NCBI RefSeq assembly: GCF_019049255.1
Contig: NZ_JAGMUJ010000029.1
Location: forward strand, 1 to 64,000
Direction of reading: 5' to 3'
DNA length: 64,000 nucleotides
Source: Streptomyces sp. AC558_RSS880
Lineage (GTDB): Bacteria > Actinomycetota > Actinomycetes > Streptomycetales > Streptomycetaceae
Of this stretch, positions 1 through 8,620 are shown piece after piece (the stretch's first letter is position 1; the number at the start of each line of letters is the position of its first letter). The position numbers were made by a program, and so were the translations under genes. Below the pieces are notes generated by a model. It saw only the letters and a program-made list of their open reading frames with translations. It had not been told where the DNA came from and searched no databases.

Positions 1-1231
1 GACCGCACCCCCTGCCCGGCCCACGCCGCCCCCGCCCCCGCACCCCACCGCCTGGGACGACGCGCACCCGCGGCCCCTCGCCCCCGACTCCGCACCCCTG
101 CCCGCATACGGCACCGGTTCGCTCGCCGACCTGCTGCCCACGCTCGCCGCCGGCATGGCCGTCCCCGGTACGACCGCCGCGATCCCCGAGCTGACCCCCG
201 CCGACCGGAACTGCGTGTTCCTGATCGACGGGCTGGGCTGGGAGCAGCTGAAGGCGCACCCGGACGAGGCCCCCTTCATGACGTCCCTGCTGGCCTCCTC
301 GCGCGGCGGCACCGGAAGCCCGATCACCGCCGGATACCCGGCCACGACCGCCACCTCCCTGGCCTCCGTCGGCACCGGCCTGCCGCCGGGCGCGCACGGC
401 CTGCCCGGCTACACCGTGCGCAACCCGGACACCGGCGAGCTGATGAACCAGCTGCGCTGGCAGCCCTGGACCCCGCCCGGCCCCTGGCAGCCGTACCCCA
501 CCGTCTTCGAGCTGGCCCACCGCGCGGGCGTGCACGCCGCGCAGGTCACCTCCCCGGCCTTCGCGAACACCCCGCTGACCAAGATCGCGCTCAGCGGCGG
601 CAGCTTCCACGGGCGGCTGTCCGGCGAGGAGCGCATGGACGTCGCGGCCGAGCAACTGGCCGCCGCCGACCGCTCCCTGGTCTACACGTACTACGCCGAG
701 GTCGACGGCGCGGGCCACCGCTTCGGCGTCGACTCCGACACCTGGCGCGGCCAGCTCATGTACGTCGACCGCCTGGTCCAGCGCCTGGCCGAACAGCTCC
801 CCCCGCGCAGCGCGCTCTACGTCACCGCCGACCACGGCATGATCGACGTCCCCTTCGACGAGGACCACCGCATCGACTTCGACGAGGACTGGGAGCTGAA
901 GGCGGGCGTCGCCCTGCTCGGCGGCGAGGGCCGCGCCCGGCACGTCTACGCCGTACCGGGCGCCGCGAACGACGTGCTGACCTGCTGGCGCGAGGTGCTC
1001 GGCGAGCAGTTCTGGGTGGCCTCGCGCGACGAGGCGATCGAGGCGGGCTGGTTCGGGCCCGCGGTCGACGAACGCGTGTACCACCGGATCGGCGACGTGG
1101 TCGCCGCCGCGCGGGACGACGTCCTGCTGATCGCCTCCGAGCGGGAGCCCAGGGAGTCGGCGATGGTCGGCAACCACGGCTCGATGACCCCCGCCGAGCA
1201 GCTGGTCCCGCTGCTCGAAGTACGCTCCTGA
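1..1231 (+). CDS. Alkaline-phosphatase-fold nucleotide pyrophosphatase/phosphodiesterase (5' end outside window)
   Basis: Member of the alkaline phosphatase superfamily (type I phosphodiesterase/nucleotide pyrophosphatase). The frame is open from base 2, and the residues before the first ATG at 155 (LADLLPTLAAG) read as real protein, so the true start lies upstream and 155 is probably not the start. Visible metal/nucleophile elements are FLIDGLGW near the N-terminus, PATTATSLAS where a catalytic Thr is expected, YYAEVDGAGHRFG, VTADHGM and a final GNHGSM. Substrate cannot be told from sequence. It precedes tdk by about 40 bp in the same direction and may share its transcript. Family assignment is firm, function general. 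Confidence 0.85.
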   Translation, partial: TAPPARPTPPPPPHPTAWDDAHPRPLAPDSAPLPAYGTGSLADLLPTLAAGMAVPGTTAAIPELTPADRNCVFLIDGLGWEQLKAHPDEAPFMTSLLASSRGGTGSPITAGYPATTATSLASVGTGLPPGAHGLPGYTVRNPDTGELMNQLRWQPWTPPGPWQPYPTVFELAHRAGVHAAQVTSPAFANTPLTKIALSGGSFHGRLSGEERMDVAAEQLAAADRSLVYTYYAEVDGAGHRFGVDSDTWRGQLMYVDRLVQRLAEQLPPRSALYVTADHGMIDVPFDEDHRIDFDEDWELKAGVALLGGEGRARHVYAVPGAANDVLTCWREVLGEQFWVASRDEAIEAGWFGPAVDERVYHRIGDVVAAARDDVLLIASEREPRESAMVGNHGSMTPAEQLVPLLEVRS

Positions 1232-1272
1232 CCCTCCGCCCGCAACCCCTGCCGAAAGGTGCTCCACCTCCC

Positions 1273-1923
1273 ATGCCCGAGTTGGTGTTCTTCTCCGGAA
1301 CGATGGACTGCGGGAAGTCGACGCTGGCTCTCCAGATCGAGCACAACCGTTCGGCGCGCGGCCTGACCGGCATGATCTTCACTCGTAACGACCGGGCCGG
1401 CGAGGGCAAGCTGTCCTCCCGCCTCGGCCTGGTCACGGACGCGGTGGAGGTCGGCGACGGCGCGGACCTGTACGCGTACCTCGTCGACCACCTCTCCCAG
1501 GGCCGGCGCGCGGACTATGTGATCGCGGACGAGGCGCAGTTCCTGGCCCCGGAGCAGATCGACCAGCTCGCGCGCGTGGTGGACGACCTGGAACTCGACG
1601 TCTACGCCTTCGGCATCACGACGGACTTCCGCTCCAAGCTGTTCCCCGGCTCCCAGCGGCTGGTGGAACTGGCCGACCGGGTCGAGGTGCTCCAGGTGGA
1701 GGCCCTGTGCTGGTGCGGCGCCCGCGCCACGCACAACGCGCGCACGGTCGGCGGGGTCATGGTCGTCGAGGGCGCCCAGGTGGTCGTCGGCGACGTCACC
1801 GGCTCCGCGGACGAGGTCGGCTACGAGGTCCTGTGCCGCCGTCACCACCGCCGCCGCATGACGGCCGCGACGGCGCACGCGGCGGCCCTGTCGCCCGACG
1901 TACTGCCGGTCACGTCGGACTGA
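1273..1923 (+). CDS. tdk: Thymidine kinase
   Basis: Phosphorylates thymidine to dTMP in the cytosolic salvage pathway. 216 aa, the usual length for class II (zinc-binding) thymidine kinases. P-loop SGTMDCGKST at residues 8-17, DEAQF (86-90) carrying the catalytic Glu, a lasso/zinc region with CWCG and a C-terminal CRRHH. The ATG follows a GAAAGG-type ribosome site. It follows the phosphodiesterase with a short gap. The last ~69 nt recur in diverged form at 4057-4125, so the present 3' end may be a replacement created by insertion of the downstream gene. Confidence 0.95.
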   Translation: MPELVFFSGTMDCGKSTLALQIEHNRSARGLTGMIFTRNDRAGEGKLSSRLGLVTDAVEVGDGADLYAYLVDHLSQGRRADYVIADEAQFLAPEQIDQLARVVDDLELDVYAFGITTDFRSKLFPGSQRLVELADRVEVLQVEALCWCGARATHNARTVGGVMVVEGAQVVVGDVTGSADEVGYEVLCRRHHRRRMTAATAHAAALSPDVLPVTSD

Positions 1924-2233
1924 CCGTGTGGTCGTGGGGCACCGGTGGGTTCGGGGGGCGGCAAGGGAATCGTGGGTGCGACCTCCCGTCGTGCACCGGT
2001 GCGGCTGAGGGACGGGTGCGGCGAACGCACCGGCCGCAGGTCCGGGACCTGGGCCGCGAGAGCCAGAGCCTCGAGGCGGCAGCCGAGGGCCGTGAACCCC
2101 ACGAGCCCCGGGGAGGGAGGCGTGAGCGGCCGAACACCCACTGGTATCGGGTGAGTCGAGGGTCGAACTCGACGAAGTGGCCGACTCGCAGCCTCGGCTC
2201 TCCCTAGGCTGGGGAGCGATCGACTGCACAGTC
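1924..2233. other. Intergenic gap tdk-SWIM gene
   Basis: About 310 bp without a convincing gene; no clean terminator hairpin seen. It starts exactly where the extra tdk-tail copy would place the boundary of an inserted segment. A GTG at 2177 is in frame with the SWIM gene and could extend that protein upstream. Confidence 0.4.
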
Positions 2234-3931
2234 ATGGCAAGGCGGAAGAGAATGATGCGCGGCCTCACCGAGGCGAACCTCAAGGCGCTGGCCGGCGGCC
2301 GTTCCTTCGAACGAGCCCTCGGGTATCTCGACGCGGTGTCCGGGATCGAGGTGGGGGACGGCTGGGTCACCGCGAGTGTCCACGGGGCGGAGCGGTACGA
2401 GGCGGAGCTGACTCTGGACGGGCCCGGCGGGCTGTCCGGCGCGTGCGACTGCCCGTACGGTCTTGAGGGCAACTTCTGCAAGCACCTGGTCGCCCTCGGT
2501 CTGACCGTGCTCGCCCGGCCGGAGAGCCTGCCGCGGCAGCGGAAGGCGGCCCGGGAACGCGCGCAGGACCTCGACGGGTGGCTGTCCGCCCTGTCCAAGG
2601 ACGAGTTGCTCGCCCTGCTGCGGGAACAGATCGACGAGGACCGGCAGGTGCGGCGACGCCTGGAACTACGGGCCGCGAGCGCCCGAGGAGACCTCACCGC
2701 GGTCCGTTCCCGTATCCGCGACCTGCTCGACATCGGCCCCTTCGCGCAGTACGGCTACGTCGAGTACGCCGATGCCCGCGCCTACGCCGACCAGGCCCGG
2801 CAGGCGGTGTCCGCGATCGGCGCGCTGACCGGCTCGGGCCGGGCCGCCGACGCGATCACCCTGGCGCGGGAGGCGATGCGGCTGCTGGCCGAGGCGGTGG
2901 GAAGCGTCGACGACTCCGACGGCCGGCTCGGGGAGATCGGTGCGGGCCTCGCCGGCGCCCACCTCGACGCGTGCCGCGCGGCGCGTCCCGACCCCGAGGA
3001 GCTCGCACGCTGGCTGGTCGGCCATGTGCTGGGCGACACCGACGACGGCCTGACCGACATCGATCCGCTCGACTACGACGACGTCCTCGGAGAGGAGGGC
3101 ATGGCCGTCCTGCGGAAGCTGGCCGTCGAGGCGTGGCGGCGCAACCGCCGCGGCTGGGCGGAGAAGTACCTGATGGAGCGTCTGGCCAAGGCCGGGGGAA
3201 ACGTCGACGCGGTGATCGCCGTGCACGCGGCCGATCTCGCACCGAACGGCCACACCCACCTGGTCATCGCCCGTGAGCTGGAGGCCGCCCGGCGTTTCGA
3301 CGAGGCCCTGGACTGGGCGGAACGCGGTGTCCGGGACGCCCGGGACCTCTCCGCCGTGGACACCGCCCTCGTCGACCACCTCTGCGAACGCTATGCGCGG
3401 GCGGGCCGGATCGCCGACGCCGTCGCCGTGCGCCGCGACCACTTCGGCGCCCGCCGCTCACTGCTCGCGTACCAGCAGCTGCGCGCCGCCGCGCGGGCCG
3501 CGGACAGCTGGCCGGCCGAGCGCGAGGGAGCCCTCGCCCTGCTGCGCGCCGACGCGGAGCGGCCACGACGGAGCTGGTACGACGGCCCCGTCCTGGTCGA
3601 CGCTTTGCTCGACGACAAGGATGTCGATGCCGCCTGGCAGGCCGCTGCCCAGACCGGCGCCCACGACCGGCAGTGGCTCACGCTTGCCGACCAGGCGCGG
3701 GCCACCCGTCCCGCCGACGCGCTCGGCGTCTACCTGCGCCTGGCCGAGCCGCTGACCAAGGAGACCGGCAACAGGGTCTACGAGCAGCTCGTCGGCCTGC
3801 TGCTGAGCATCCGCGACTGCCACCGCCACCTGGGCACGGAAGACGAGTTCGCCGCTTACGTCACCGCCTTGCGCATCGCCCAGAAACGCAAGCGGAACCT
3901 GATGCGGCTGTTGGACGAGCACGGTCTGTGA
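2234..3931 (+). CDS. SWIM zinc-finger protein with helical-repeat C-terminus
   Basis: The N-terminal SWIM motif CxCx8CxH uses C71, C73, C82 and H84 (numbering from 2234), a zinc-binding module seen in DNA- or protein-interacting proteins and often next to MoxR/vWA systems. The rest (~480 aa) is almost entirely helical with TPR-like stretches. Start uncertain: ATG 2234, ATG 2252/2255 (preceded by GGAAGAG) and GTG 2177 are all in frame; I chose the one giving MARRKRMMRGLTEANLKAL. It lies between tdk and a second copy of the tdk tail, which suggests acquisition. Whether it works with the MoxR/vWA operon 2 kb downstream is inference from the co-occurrence of these families. Confidence 0.75.
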   Translation: MARRKRMMRGLTEANLKALAGGRSFERALGYLDAVSGIEVGDGWVTASVHGAERYEAELTLDGPGGLSGACDCPYGLEGNFCKHLVALGLTVLARPESLPRQRKAARERAQDLDGWLSALSKDELLALLREQIDEDRQVRRRLELRAASARGDLTAVRSRIRDLLDIGPFAQYGYVEYADARAYADQARQAVSAIGALTGSGRAADAITLAREAMRLLAEAVGSVDDSDGRLGEIGAGLAGAHLDACRAARPDPEELARWLVGHVLGDTDDGLTDIDPLDYDDVLGEEGMAVLRKLAVEAWRRNRRGWAEKYLMERLAKAGGNVDAVIAVHAADLAPNGHTHLVIARELEAARRFDEALDWAERGVRDARDLSAVDTALVDHLCERYARAGRIADAVAVRRDHFGARRSLLAYQQLRAAARAADSWPAEREGALALLRADAERPRRSWYDGPVLVDALLDDKDVDAAWQAAAQTGAHDRQWLTLADQARATRPADALGVYLRLAEPLTKETGNRVYEQLVGLLLSIRDCHRHLGTEDEFAAYVTALRIAQKRKRNLMRLLDEHGL

Positions 3932-4056
3932 GCCGGACGGCTTCTCGGAGATCCGTCCGGTCCACGACCCCCTGCCTTCCGATGGTGCTCTTCACGCGGC
4001 CGGAACCCGGCCATCGGATCAGTACCACGAGCGCGTTCAAGGGAGTGTCGTTCCCG

Positions 4057-4125
4057 TGCACGACGGCCACGACGGCCCGCACGGCGGCACTGTCGCCCGG
4101 CGTGCTGCCCGTCTCCGCCGTCTGA
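4057..4125 (+). repeat. Diverged duplicate of the tdk 3' end
   Basis: By hand alignment 54 of 69 nt match tdk 1855-1923, in the same codon phase and ending at the same stop. The decoded tail TAALSPGVLPVSAV parallels TAHAAALSPDVLPVTSD. It has no start or body, so it is a remnant: either the original tdk end displaced by insertion of the SWIM segment, or an attachment-site copy. Confidence 0.7.
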
Positions 4126-4185
4126 CGCACCGATGGCGCCCCCTGCGCGCGGGCGGCGTGCGGAAGACTTCATTCAAACAGGTGA

Positions 4186-4213
4186 TCGACAATACGACCG
4201 ATCCCGCTATGAT
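4186..4213 (+). promoter_or_regulatory. Strong sigma-70-type (HrdB-like) promoter of the tRNA-like RNA
   Basis: TCGACA (4186-4191), 16-bp spacer, TATGAT (4208-4213). The predicted transcription start is 7-10 bp later, at the first bases of the tRNA-shaped sequence. Such near-consensus boxes are rare in this GC-rich window and typical of stable-RNA genes. Confidence 0.65.
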
Positions 4214-4220
4214 CTTCCAC

Positions 4221-4298
4221 GGCAAGGCTGTAGCGCAGAGGTCGTCGCGCCCTAGCATCAAGCTGGAGGACGTCGGTTCGAATCCGACCGGCCTTGCC
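4221..4298 (+). ncRNA. tRNA-like RNA with abnormal anticodon arm
   Basis: Folds as a tRNA: acceptor helix 4224-4230/4289-4295 (7 bp, one G-U), extendable to 10 bp by 4221-4223/4296-4298; D-stem GCGC 4233-4236/4247-4250; perfect T-arm GTCGG-TTCGAAT-CCGAC at 4272-4288. The anticodon arm is wrong for a translating tRNA: stem CTAGC/GCTGG leaves only a 5-nt loop ATCAA (4257-4261), and opening one pair gives a 7-nt loop that lacks the usual U33. No CCA is encoded at the expected position. A strong promoter lies just upstream and the LRR-ANK-MoxR-vWA operon starts ~110 bp downstream. It could be a decayed tRNA or a dedicated tRNA mimic. Confidence 0.6.
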
Positions 4299-4405
4299 GC
4301 CCTTGTCGTGGAGGAACGTCGATTGGCGTCGGTCCGTCCTGGGCGGGCGGAGGGCGGTGCCGCCCTCGGCGGGCCGGGCACCGGCGATGGACCGGTGGAG
4401 TGGTG

Positions 4406-5542
4406 ATGACGCAGCCGACACCCGTGCGCTGCCCGGCGATCGAGCACCCGGACATCCCGATCAGTGACCCTGTCGGCCTGGACCCGCTGCTGGACCGGCT
4501 GAGGTCGGATCGGGCGGTGGAGACCGACGAGACGTTCCCGCTCGGCACCGTGCGCGCGGACGGCCGTGTCGACCTGTGCAAGCAGGGCCTCGGAGCGGCC
4601 GGCGCCGCCCGGCTGATGCCCGTCGCCGCCGCCTCACCGCACGCCCGGCACGTCCTGCTCGGCACCAACGCCATCGGCGACGAAGGGGCGTCGACGGTCG
4701 CCCGCGCGCTCGTCGACGGCCACGGCCTGCACACGCTCTACCTCGGCTGCAACCGCATCGGCCCGGAAGGCGCCGGCGCGCTCGCGGACACGCTCTCCGC
4801 GGACGACACCGTCCGCGCCCTGTGGCTCAAGCGCAATCCGGTGGGCGACGACGGCGTGGCGGCGCTCGCCGCGATGCTCCGCCGCAACACCACGCTGCGC
4901 ACCCTCGACCTGGTCAACACCGGTGTCACCACCAGGAGTCTGCGCGCGCTGCTCGACGCCCTCACCGGCCGCCCGCGCCCGGTGGAACGCCTCTTCCTCG
5001 GCGGGAACGGCCTGACCGCCGACGCCGCCGGCCTGCTGGCGGCGCTGATCCGTGAGGCGGGCGTGCGCGAGCTGTACCTGCCCGCCAACCACCTCGGCGA
5101 CGAGGGCGCCGCCGTCCTCGCGGCGGCCGCCGCCGACTCCGGGGGACCGGTGCGCCTGGGCCTGGGCGGCAACGGCATCGGCCCCGCCGGGGCGCGCGCC
5201 CTCGCCGACGCCCTGGGCGCCATCGAGACGCTCGACCTGGGGCGGCCGATGTCGGAGCGGAGCCTCGGCGCCCCCGCCAACGCCACCGGCGACGAAGGTG
5301 CCCTCGCCCTGGCCGCCGCGCTCGCGGGCAGCCCGCTGCGCCGGCTGGAGCTGTGCCACACCGGGCTCACAGGCCGGGGCGCGAAGTCCCTGCTGGCAGC
5401 GGTGCCGGACGACTCACCGCTGGAGTACGTCGGTCTGGGGCCCGGACTGCCCCGGAAGGTGAAGCGGTCCTTCACCCAGCGCCTGCGGCCCGTGGCCGGG
5501 GCCCACCCCGACCTGCGCGCGATAGGAAGTGTCTACCGTTGA
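4406..5542 (+). CDS. Leucine-rich-repeat protein (ribonuclease-inhibitor type)
   Basis: 378 aa. From about residue 60 onward there are repeated units of the form LxxLxLxxNxIGxEGAxxLAxAL, such as LHTLYLGCNRIGPEGAGALA, the RI/NLR-like class of LRR used for protein binding. No signal peptide or catalytic motif. ATG 4406 follows GGTGGAG at 5-bp spacing; GTG 4400 is an alternative. Its stop overlaps the TTG start of the next gene (TTGA), implying translational coupling. First gene of the LRR-ANK-MoxR-vWA operon; by analogy a recognition or scaffold subunit (inference). Confidence 0.8.
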   Translation: MTQPTPVRCPAIEHPDIPISDPVGLDPLLDRLRSDRAVETDETFPLGTVRADGRVDLCKQGLGAAGAARLMPVAAASPHARHVLLGTNAIGDEGASTVARALVDGHGLHTLYLGCNRIGPEGAGALADTLSADDTVRALWLKRNPVGDDGVAALAAMLRRNTTLRTLDLVNTGVTTRSLRALLDALTGRPRPVERLFLGGNGLTADAAGLLAALIREAGVRELYLPANHLGDEGAAVLAAAAADSGGPVRLGLGGNGIGPAGARALADALGAIETLDLGRPMSERSLGAPANATGDEGALALAAALAGSPLRRLELCHTGLTGRGAKSLLAAVPDDSPLEYVGLGPGLPRKVKRSFTQRLRPVAGAHPDLRAIGSVYR

Positions 5543-7407
5543 GCGGCCGCCCCGAACTCCCCTGTTTCCCACCGGAGGAGGCGGCGAGCTGGCGGCGGGT
5601 CCGCCGCTACGCCGTGCCCCGGAGGATGATCGAGCGCGCGACCGAACGCCGTACGGCCGGTGACTGGCGGGGCGCGTGCGCGGCGGCCGGCGTGGACGTC
5701 GACATCGACCTGCCGGAGGTCGCCGAGCACTGCGGCGACGACGTCGCCGCGGCGCTGGCGGACGACCTGCGCCACCTGGTCCCGGACCTGGTGCGCTGGC
5801 ACCTGCCCCGGGTGCTGGGCGGACGGACCACCCTCGACACCGACCGCACCGTCGTCCTCGCCCGCTACCGGCCGGTGCGGGCGGGCGAAGGCCCCCGCTC
5901 CACGCCGTACCTGCACCTCACCACGCCCGCGATGCTGGAGGGCCCGCAGCGGATCACCCTGCGGTTCCGCACGGTCGCGGACGAGAAGAGCGCCGGCGTC
6001 TTCGGGAGCCCGACCGAGGACTGGCGGTACGCCCGGCACCTGTGGGACGCGCGGCACACCGCCGAACTGCGCGAGCGGTGCGGCGGCGGCACCGAACGGC
6101 CCCCCTTCTTCCACACCGACGGCCGGCCGCGCCGTACGGACGAACTGCCCACGGCCGATCCCGGCCCCGGTGACGCGGCGGCCCGGGCCGAGTGGGTCAC
6201 CTTGCTGCACCAGAAGGGCGAGGTCGAGGCGGCCTTCACCGCGGCCGGGATCGAGGTCGACCTGACACCCCCGGCCGGCGGCCCCGGCTGGTACCGGGCC
6301 GATCCGACGGAACTCCTCGGCCGGCTCGCGCTCGACCACACCCGTCTGGAGCGGGAGGTCCGCCGGCTGAAGGACGAGGGTGTCGGCGACCGCTTCCTCG
6401 TCGTCGGCGACTGGCGCACACGCATCCTGCTGGAGCCGACGGCCACCGGTCTCGGGGTCAGGGCCGTCGACCGCGGGGAGGCCAAGGGCGTGCCCTTCCT
6501 GGCCGGGGCGCTCTGGCGCAGGCTCCCCGACCTCGACCTGCTGCACGTCGGCGGAGTCGAGCCGGAACACCTGCATCCGCTGGTCCGCGAGGCGCTGTTC
6601 CCCGACCTCCGGGTCGCCGACGGGACCGGCGGCCCACCGGGCCCCGCCGTCCCCGAACCCGTCCGGGTGCGCTGCCGCGGCGAATGGCACGAGGTGGGCT
6701 TCCGCCCGGGCGGTCTGCTCCGCATGCCGCACAGCGACGAGGAGCAGCAGCGCGAACGGGCCCTGCGCGCGTTCGGCGGCGCCGTCGCCGGGTGCTTCGC
6801 CGTCGAGCAGACCTGGGCGTCGGGCGACGGCCGGCTGCCGAAGGCGCTGCGCGCCCAGCGGCAGGACCTGTTCCTGCGCGCCCAGCACGGCGACACCCAC
6901 GGCGTGCTCCACCTCCTGGACGCCGGCGTGGATCCCCGGGTCCGCGACGCCTCCGGACGCTCGCTGCTCCACGTACTGCACCTCCTCGACCACGAACCGC
7001 TCCTGCCCCGGCTGCTCGCGGCGGGGCTCGACCTGGAGGCCCGGGACCAGCGGGACCGCACACCGCTGTTCGTGGCGGTCAACGACGGCGGTTCCAGGGC
7101 CCTCGTGGAGGCACTCCTCGCCGCCGGCGCCCGGATCGACGTGGAAGACCAGATGGAGTTGTCGCTGGCCCAGGTCATCCGCCGCTACAAGCGTTCCGAC
7201 CTGGCCTTCCTCCGGAAGCGCGTCCGGGAGGAACACCCGGGCCTCGGGGCCGACTGGTGGGACGAGTACATGGACCGCAACGAGCAGGAGGAAGCGGACG
7301 ACCACGAGCCTGTCGAGCCCGAGGCCGAGGCCGACGAGCCCGAGCCTTACGAGCCCGAGCCCGACGAGCCCGGATTCGCCATGTACAGCAAGGAACCGCC
7401 GTTTTGA
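5539..7407 (+). CDS. Ankyrin-repeat protein with acidic tail
   Basis: About 622 aa from the TTG at 5539, which overlaps the LRR stop and has AGGAAG upstream. The N-terminal ~430 residues are unrecognised, with two similar segments beginning ..GDWRGACAAAGVDVDIDLPEV and ..GEVEAAFTAAGIEVDLTPP, suggesting an internal duplication. Ankyrin repeats cover roughly residues 450-560 (DLFLRAQHGDTHGVLHLLDAGVDP, RTPLFVAVNDGGSRALVEALLAAGA). The last ~40 residues are strongly acidic (repeats of EPEP/DEPE). Second gene of the operon, coupled by TTGA to the MoxR gene. Probably a binding or adaptor subunit. Confidence 0.75.
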   Translation: MSGRPELPCFPPEEAASWRRVRRYAVPRRMIERATERRTAGDWRGACAAAGVDVDIDLPEVAEHCGDDVAAALADDLRHLVPDLVRWHLPRVLGGRTTLDTDRTVVLARYRPVRAGEGPRSTPYLHLTTPAMLEGPQRITLRFRTVADEKSAGVFGSPTEDWRYARHLWDARHTAELRERCGGGTERPPFFHTDGRPRRTDELPTADPGPGDAAARAEWVTLLHQKGEVEAAFTAAGIEVDLTPPAGGPGWYRADPTELLGRLALDHTRLEREVRRLKDEGVGDRFLVVGDWRTRILLEPTATGLGVRAVDRGEAKGVPFLAGALWRRLPDLDLLHVGGVEPEHLHPLVREALFPDLRVADGTGGPPGPAVPEPVRVRCRGEWHEVGFRPGGLLRMPHSDEEQQRERALRAFGGAVAGCFAVEQTWASGDGRLPKALRAQRQDLFLRAQHGDTHGVLHLLDAGVDPRVRDASGRSLLHVLHLLDHEPLLPRLLAAGLDLEARDQRDRTPLFVAVNDGGSRALVEALLAAGARIDVEDQMELSLAQVIRRYKRSDLAFLRKRVREEHPGLGADWWDEYMDRNEQEEADDHEPVEPEAEADEPEPYEPEPDEPGFAMYSKEPPF

Positions 7408-8609
7408 GCACCGACCCCGCTCCCCGCACCGGACCGGCCCCGCTGGCTGCCGCGGACGACCTCGTCGCCAGGCTGCGCACGCGGCGCACCGAACCCGCGG
7501 CCAACCCCCAACTGGAGGCGCTCGCCCTGGCCGTGACGGCCAATCAGCCGGTCCTGCTGTGGGGCGAACCGGGCATCGGCAAGTCCGCCGGCCTGGAGCA
7601 GCTCGCCGCCGGACTCGGCCTGCCGCTGGAGACGGTCATCGCCAGCGTGCACGAACCGTCGGACTTCGCGGGACTGCCGATCGTCGGGGAGGACCCGGCC
7701 GTGACCGGGGTGCCGATGGCCCCGCCCGACTGGGCGGTCCGGCTCACCCGCGCCGGACAGGGCCTGCTCTTCTTCGACGAACTGTCCTCCGCGCCGCCGG
7801 CCGTGCAGGCGGCGCTGCTGCGGGTCGTGCTCGAACGCCGGGTCGGCAGCCTCGTCCTGCCCGACGCGGTACGCATCGTCGCCGCCGCCAACCCGCCGTC
7901 GAGCGCCGCGGACGGCTGGCACCTCAGCCCGCCGCTCGCCAACCGCTTCGTCCACCTCGACTGGACCCACGACCCGGCCACGGTCGCCCGCGGCATGGCC
8001 GGCACCTGGCCGGAGGTGGCCGTTCCCGCGGTCGATCCGGCCAAGGTGCCCGGTGCCGTCGCGCGGGCCCGCGGCGCGGTCTCCGGATTCCTCACGGCCC
8101 GCCCGGGACTGGTCCACCACATACCCGCCGACGCCGAGAGCCGGGGCCGCTCCTGGCCGTCGCCCCGCACCTGGGAGATGGCGCTGCGGCTGCTCGCCAC
8201 GGGATACGCGACCGGCGCCGGCCGCGAGGCGACGGCCGCCGCGCTCACCGGTGCCGTCGGGGACGGCGCGGGCATCGAGCTGCTGTCGTACTTGGAACAC
8301 CTCGACCTGCCCGACCCCGAGCGGGTCCTCGCCGACCCCGACGCGTTCGCCCTGCCCGAGCGCGGCGACCGCCAACTCGCCTTCCTCATCGCGGTCGTCG
8401 CCGCCATCCAGAGCGACCTCACCCGGCCCCGCTGGGAGGCCGGCTGGGCGGTCCTGGCCAAGGCCGTGGACGCGGGCGTACCGGACGTGGCCGCCCGGGC
8501 CGCCACCGACCTCGCGTCGATGCGCCGGCTCGACTGGCCCGTACCCCCCGGCATCGACGGGTTCCTGGACCTGCTGCAGATGTCCGGGGCCCTGCCCGGC
8601 GGCCGCTGA
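7404..8609 (+). CDS. MoxR-family AAA+ ATPase
   Basis: 401 aa from TTG 7404, which overlaps the previous stop and has AAGGAA upstream. Walker A GEPGIGKS (54-61), Walker B LLFFDEL (121-127), then RVVLERRVG and AAANPPSS sensor-1 region with the arginine-rich NRFVHLDW segment typical of MoxR proteins. MoxR ATPases work as chaperone-like remodelers with a partner vWA protein; that partner is the next gene, 11 bp downstream. Target unknown. Confidence 0.88.
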   Translation: MSTDPAPRTGPAPLAAADDLVARLRTRRTEPAANPQLEALALAVTANQPVLLWGEPGIGKSAGLEQLAAGLGLPLETVIASVHEPSDFAGLPIVGEDPAVTGVPMAPPDWAVRLTRAGQGLLFFDELSSAPPAVQAALLRVVLERRVGSLVLPDAVRIVAAANPPSSAADGWHLSPPLANRFVHLDWTHDPATVARGMAGTWPEVAVPAVDPAKVPGAVARARGAVSGFLTARPGLVHHIPADAESRGRSWPSPRTWEMALRLLATGYATGAGREATAAALTGAVGDGAGIELLSYLEHLDLPDPERVLADPDAFALPERGDRQLAFLIAVVAAIQSDLTRPRWEAGWAVLAKAVDAGVPDVAARAATDLASMRRLDWPVPPGIDGFLDLLQMSGALPGGR

Positions 8610-8620
8610 GACCCACGAGC

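Noticed and set aside
4221..4298. Annotation as an ordinary tRNA
   Set aside because: Acceptor, D and T arms fit, but no standard 5-bp anticodon stem with a 7-nt loop and U33 can be drawn; called tRNA-like instead.
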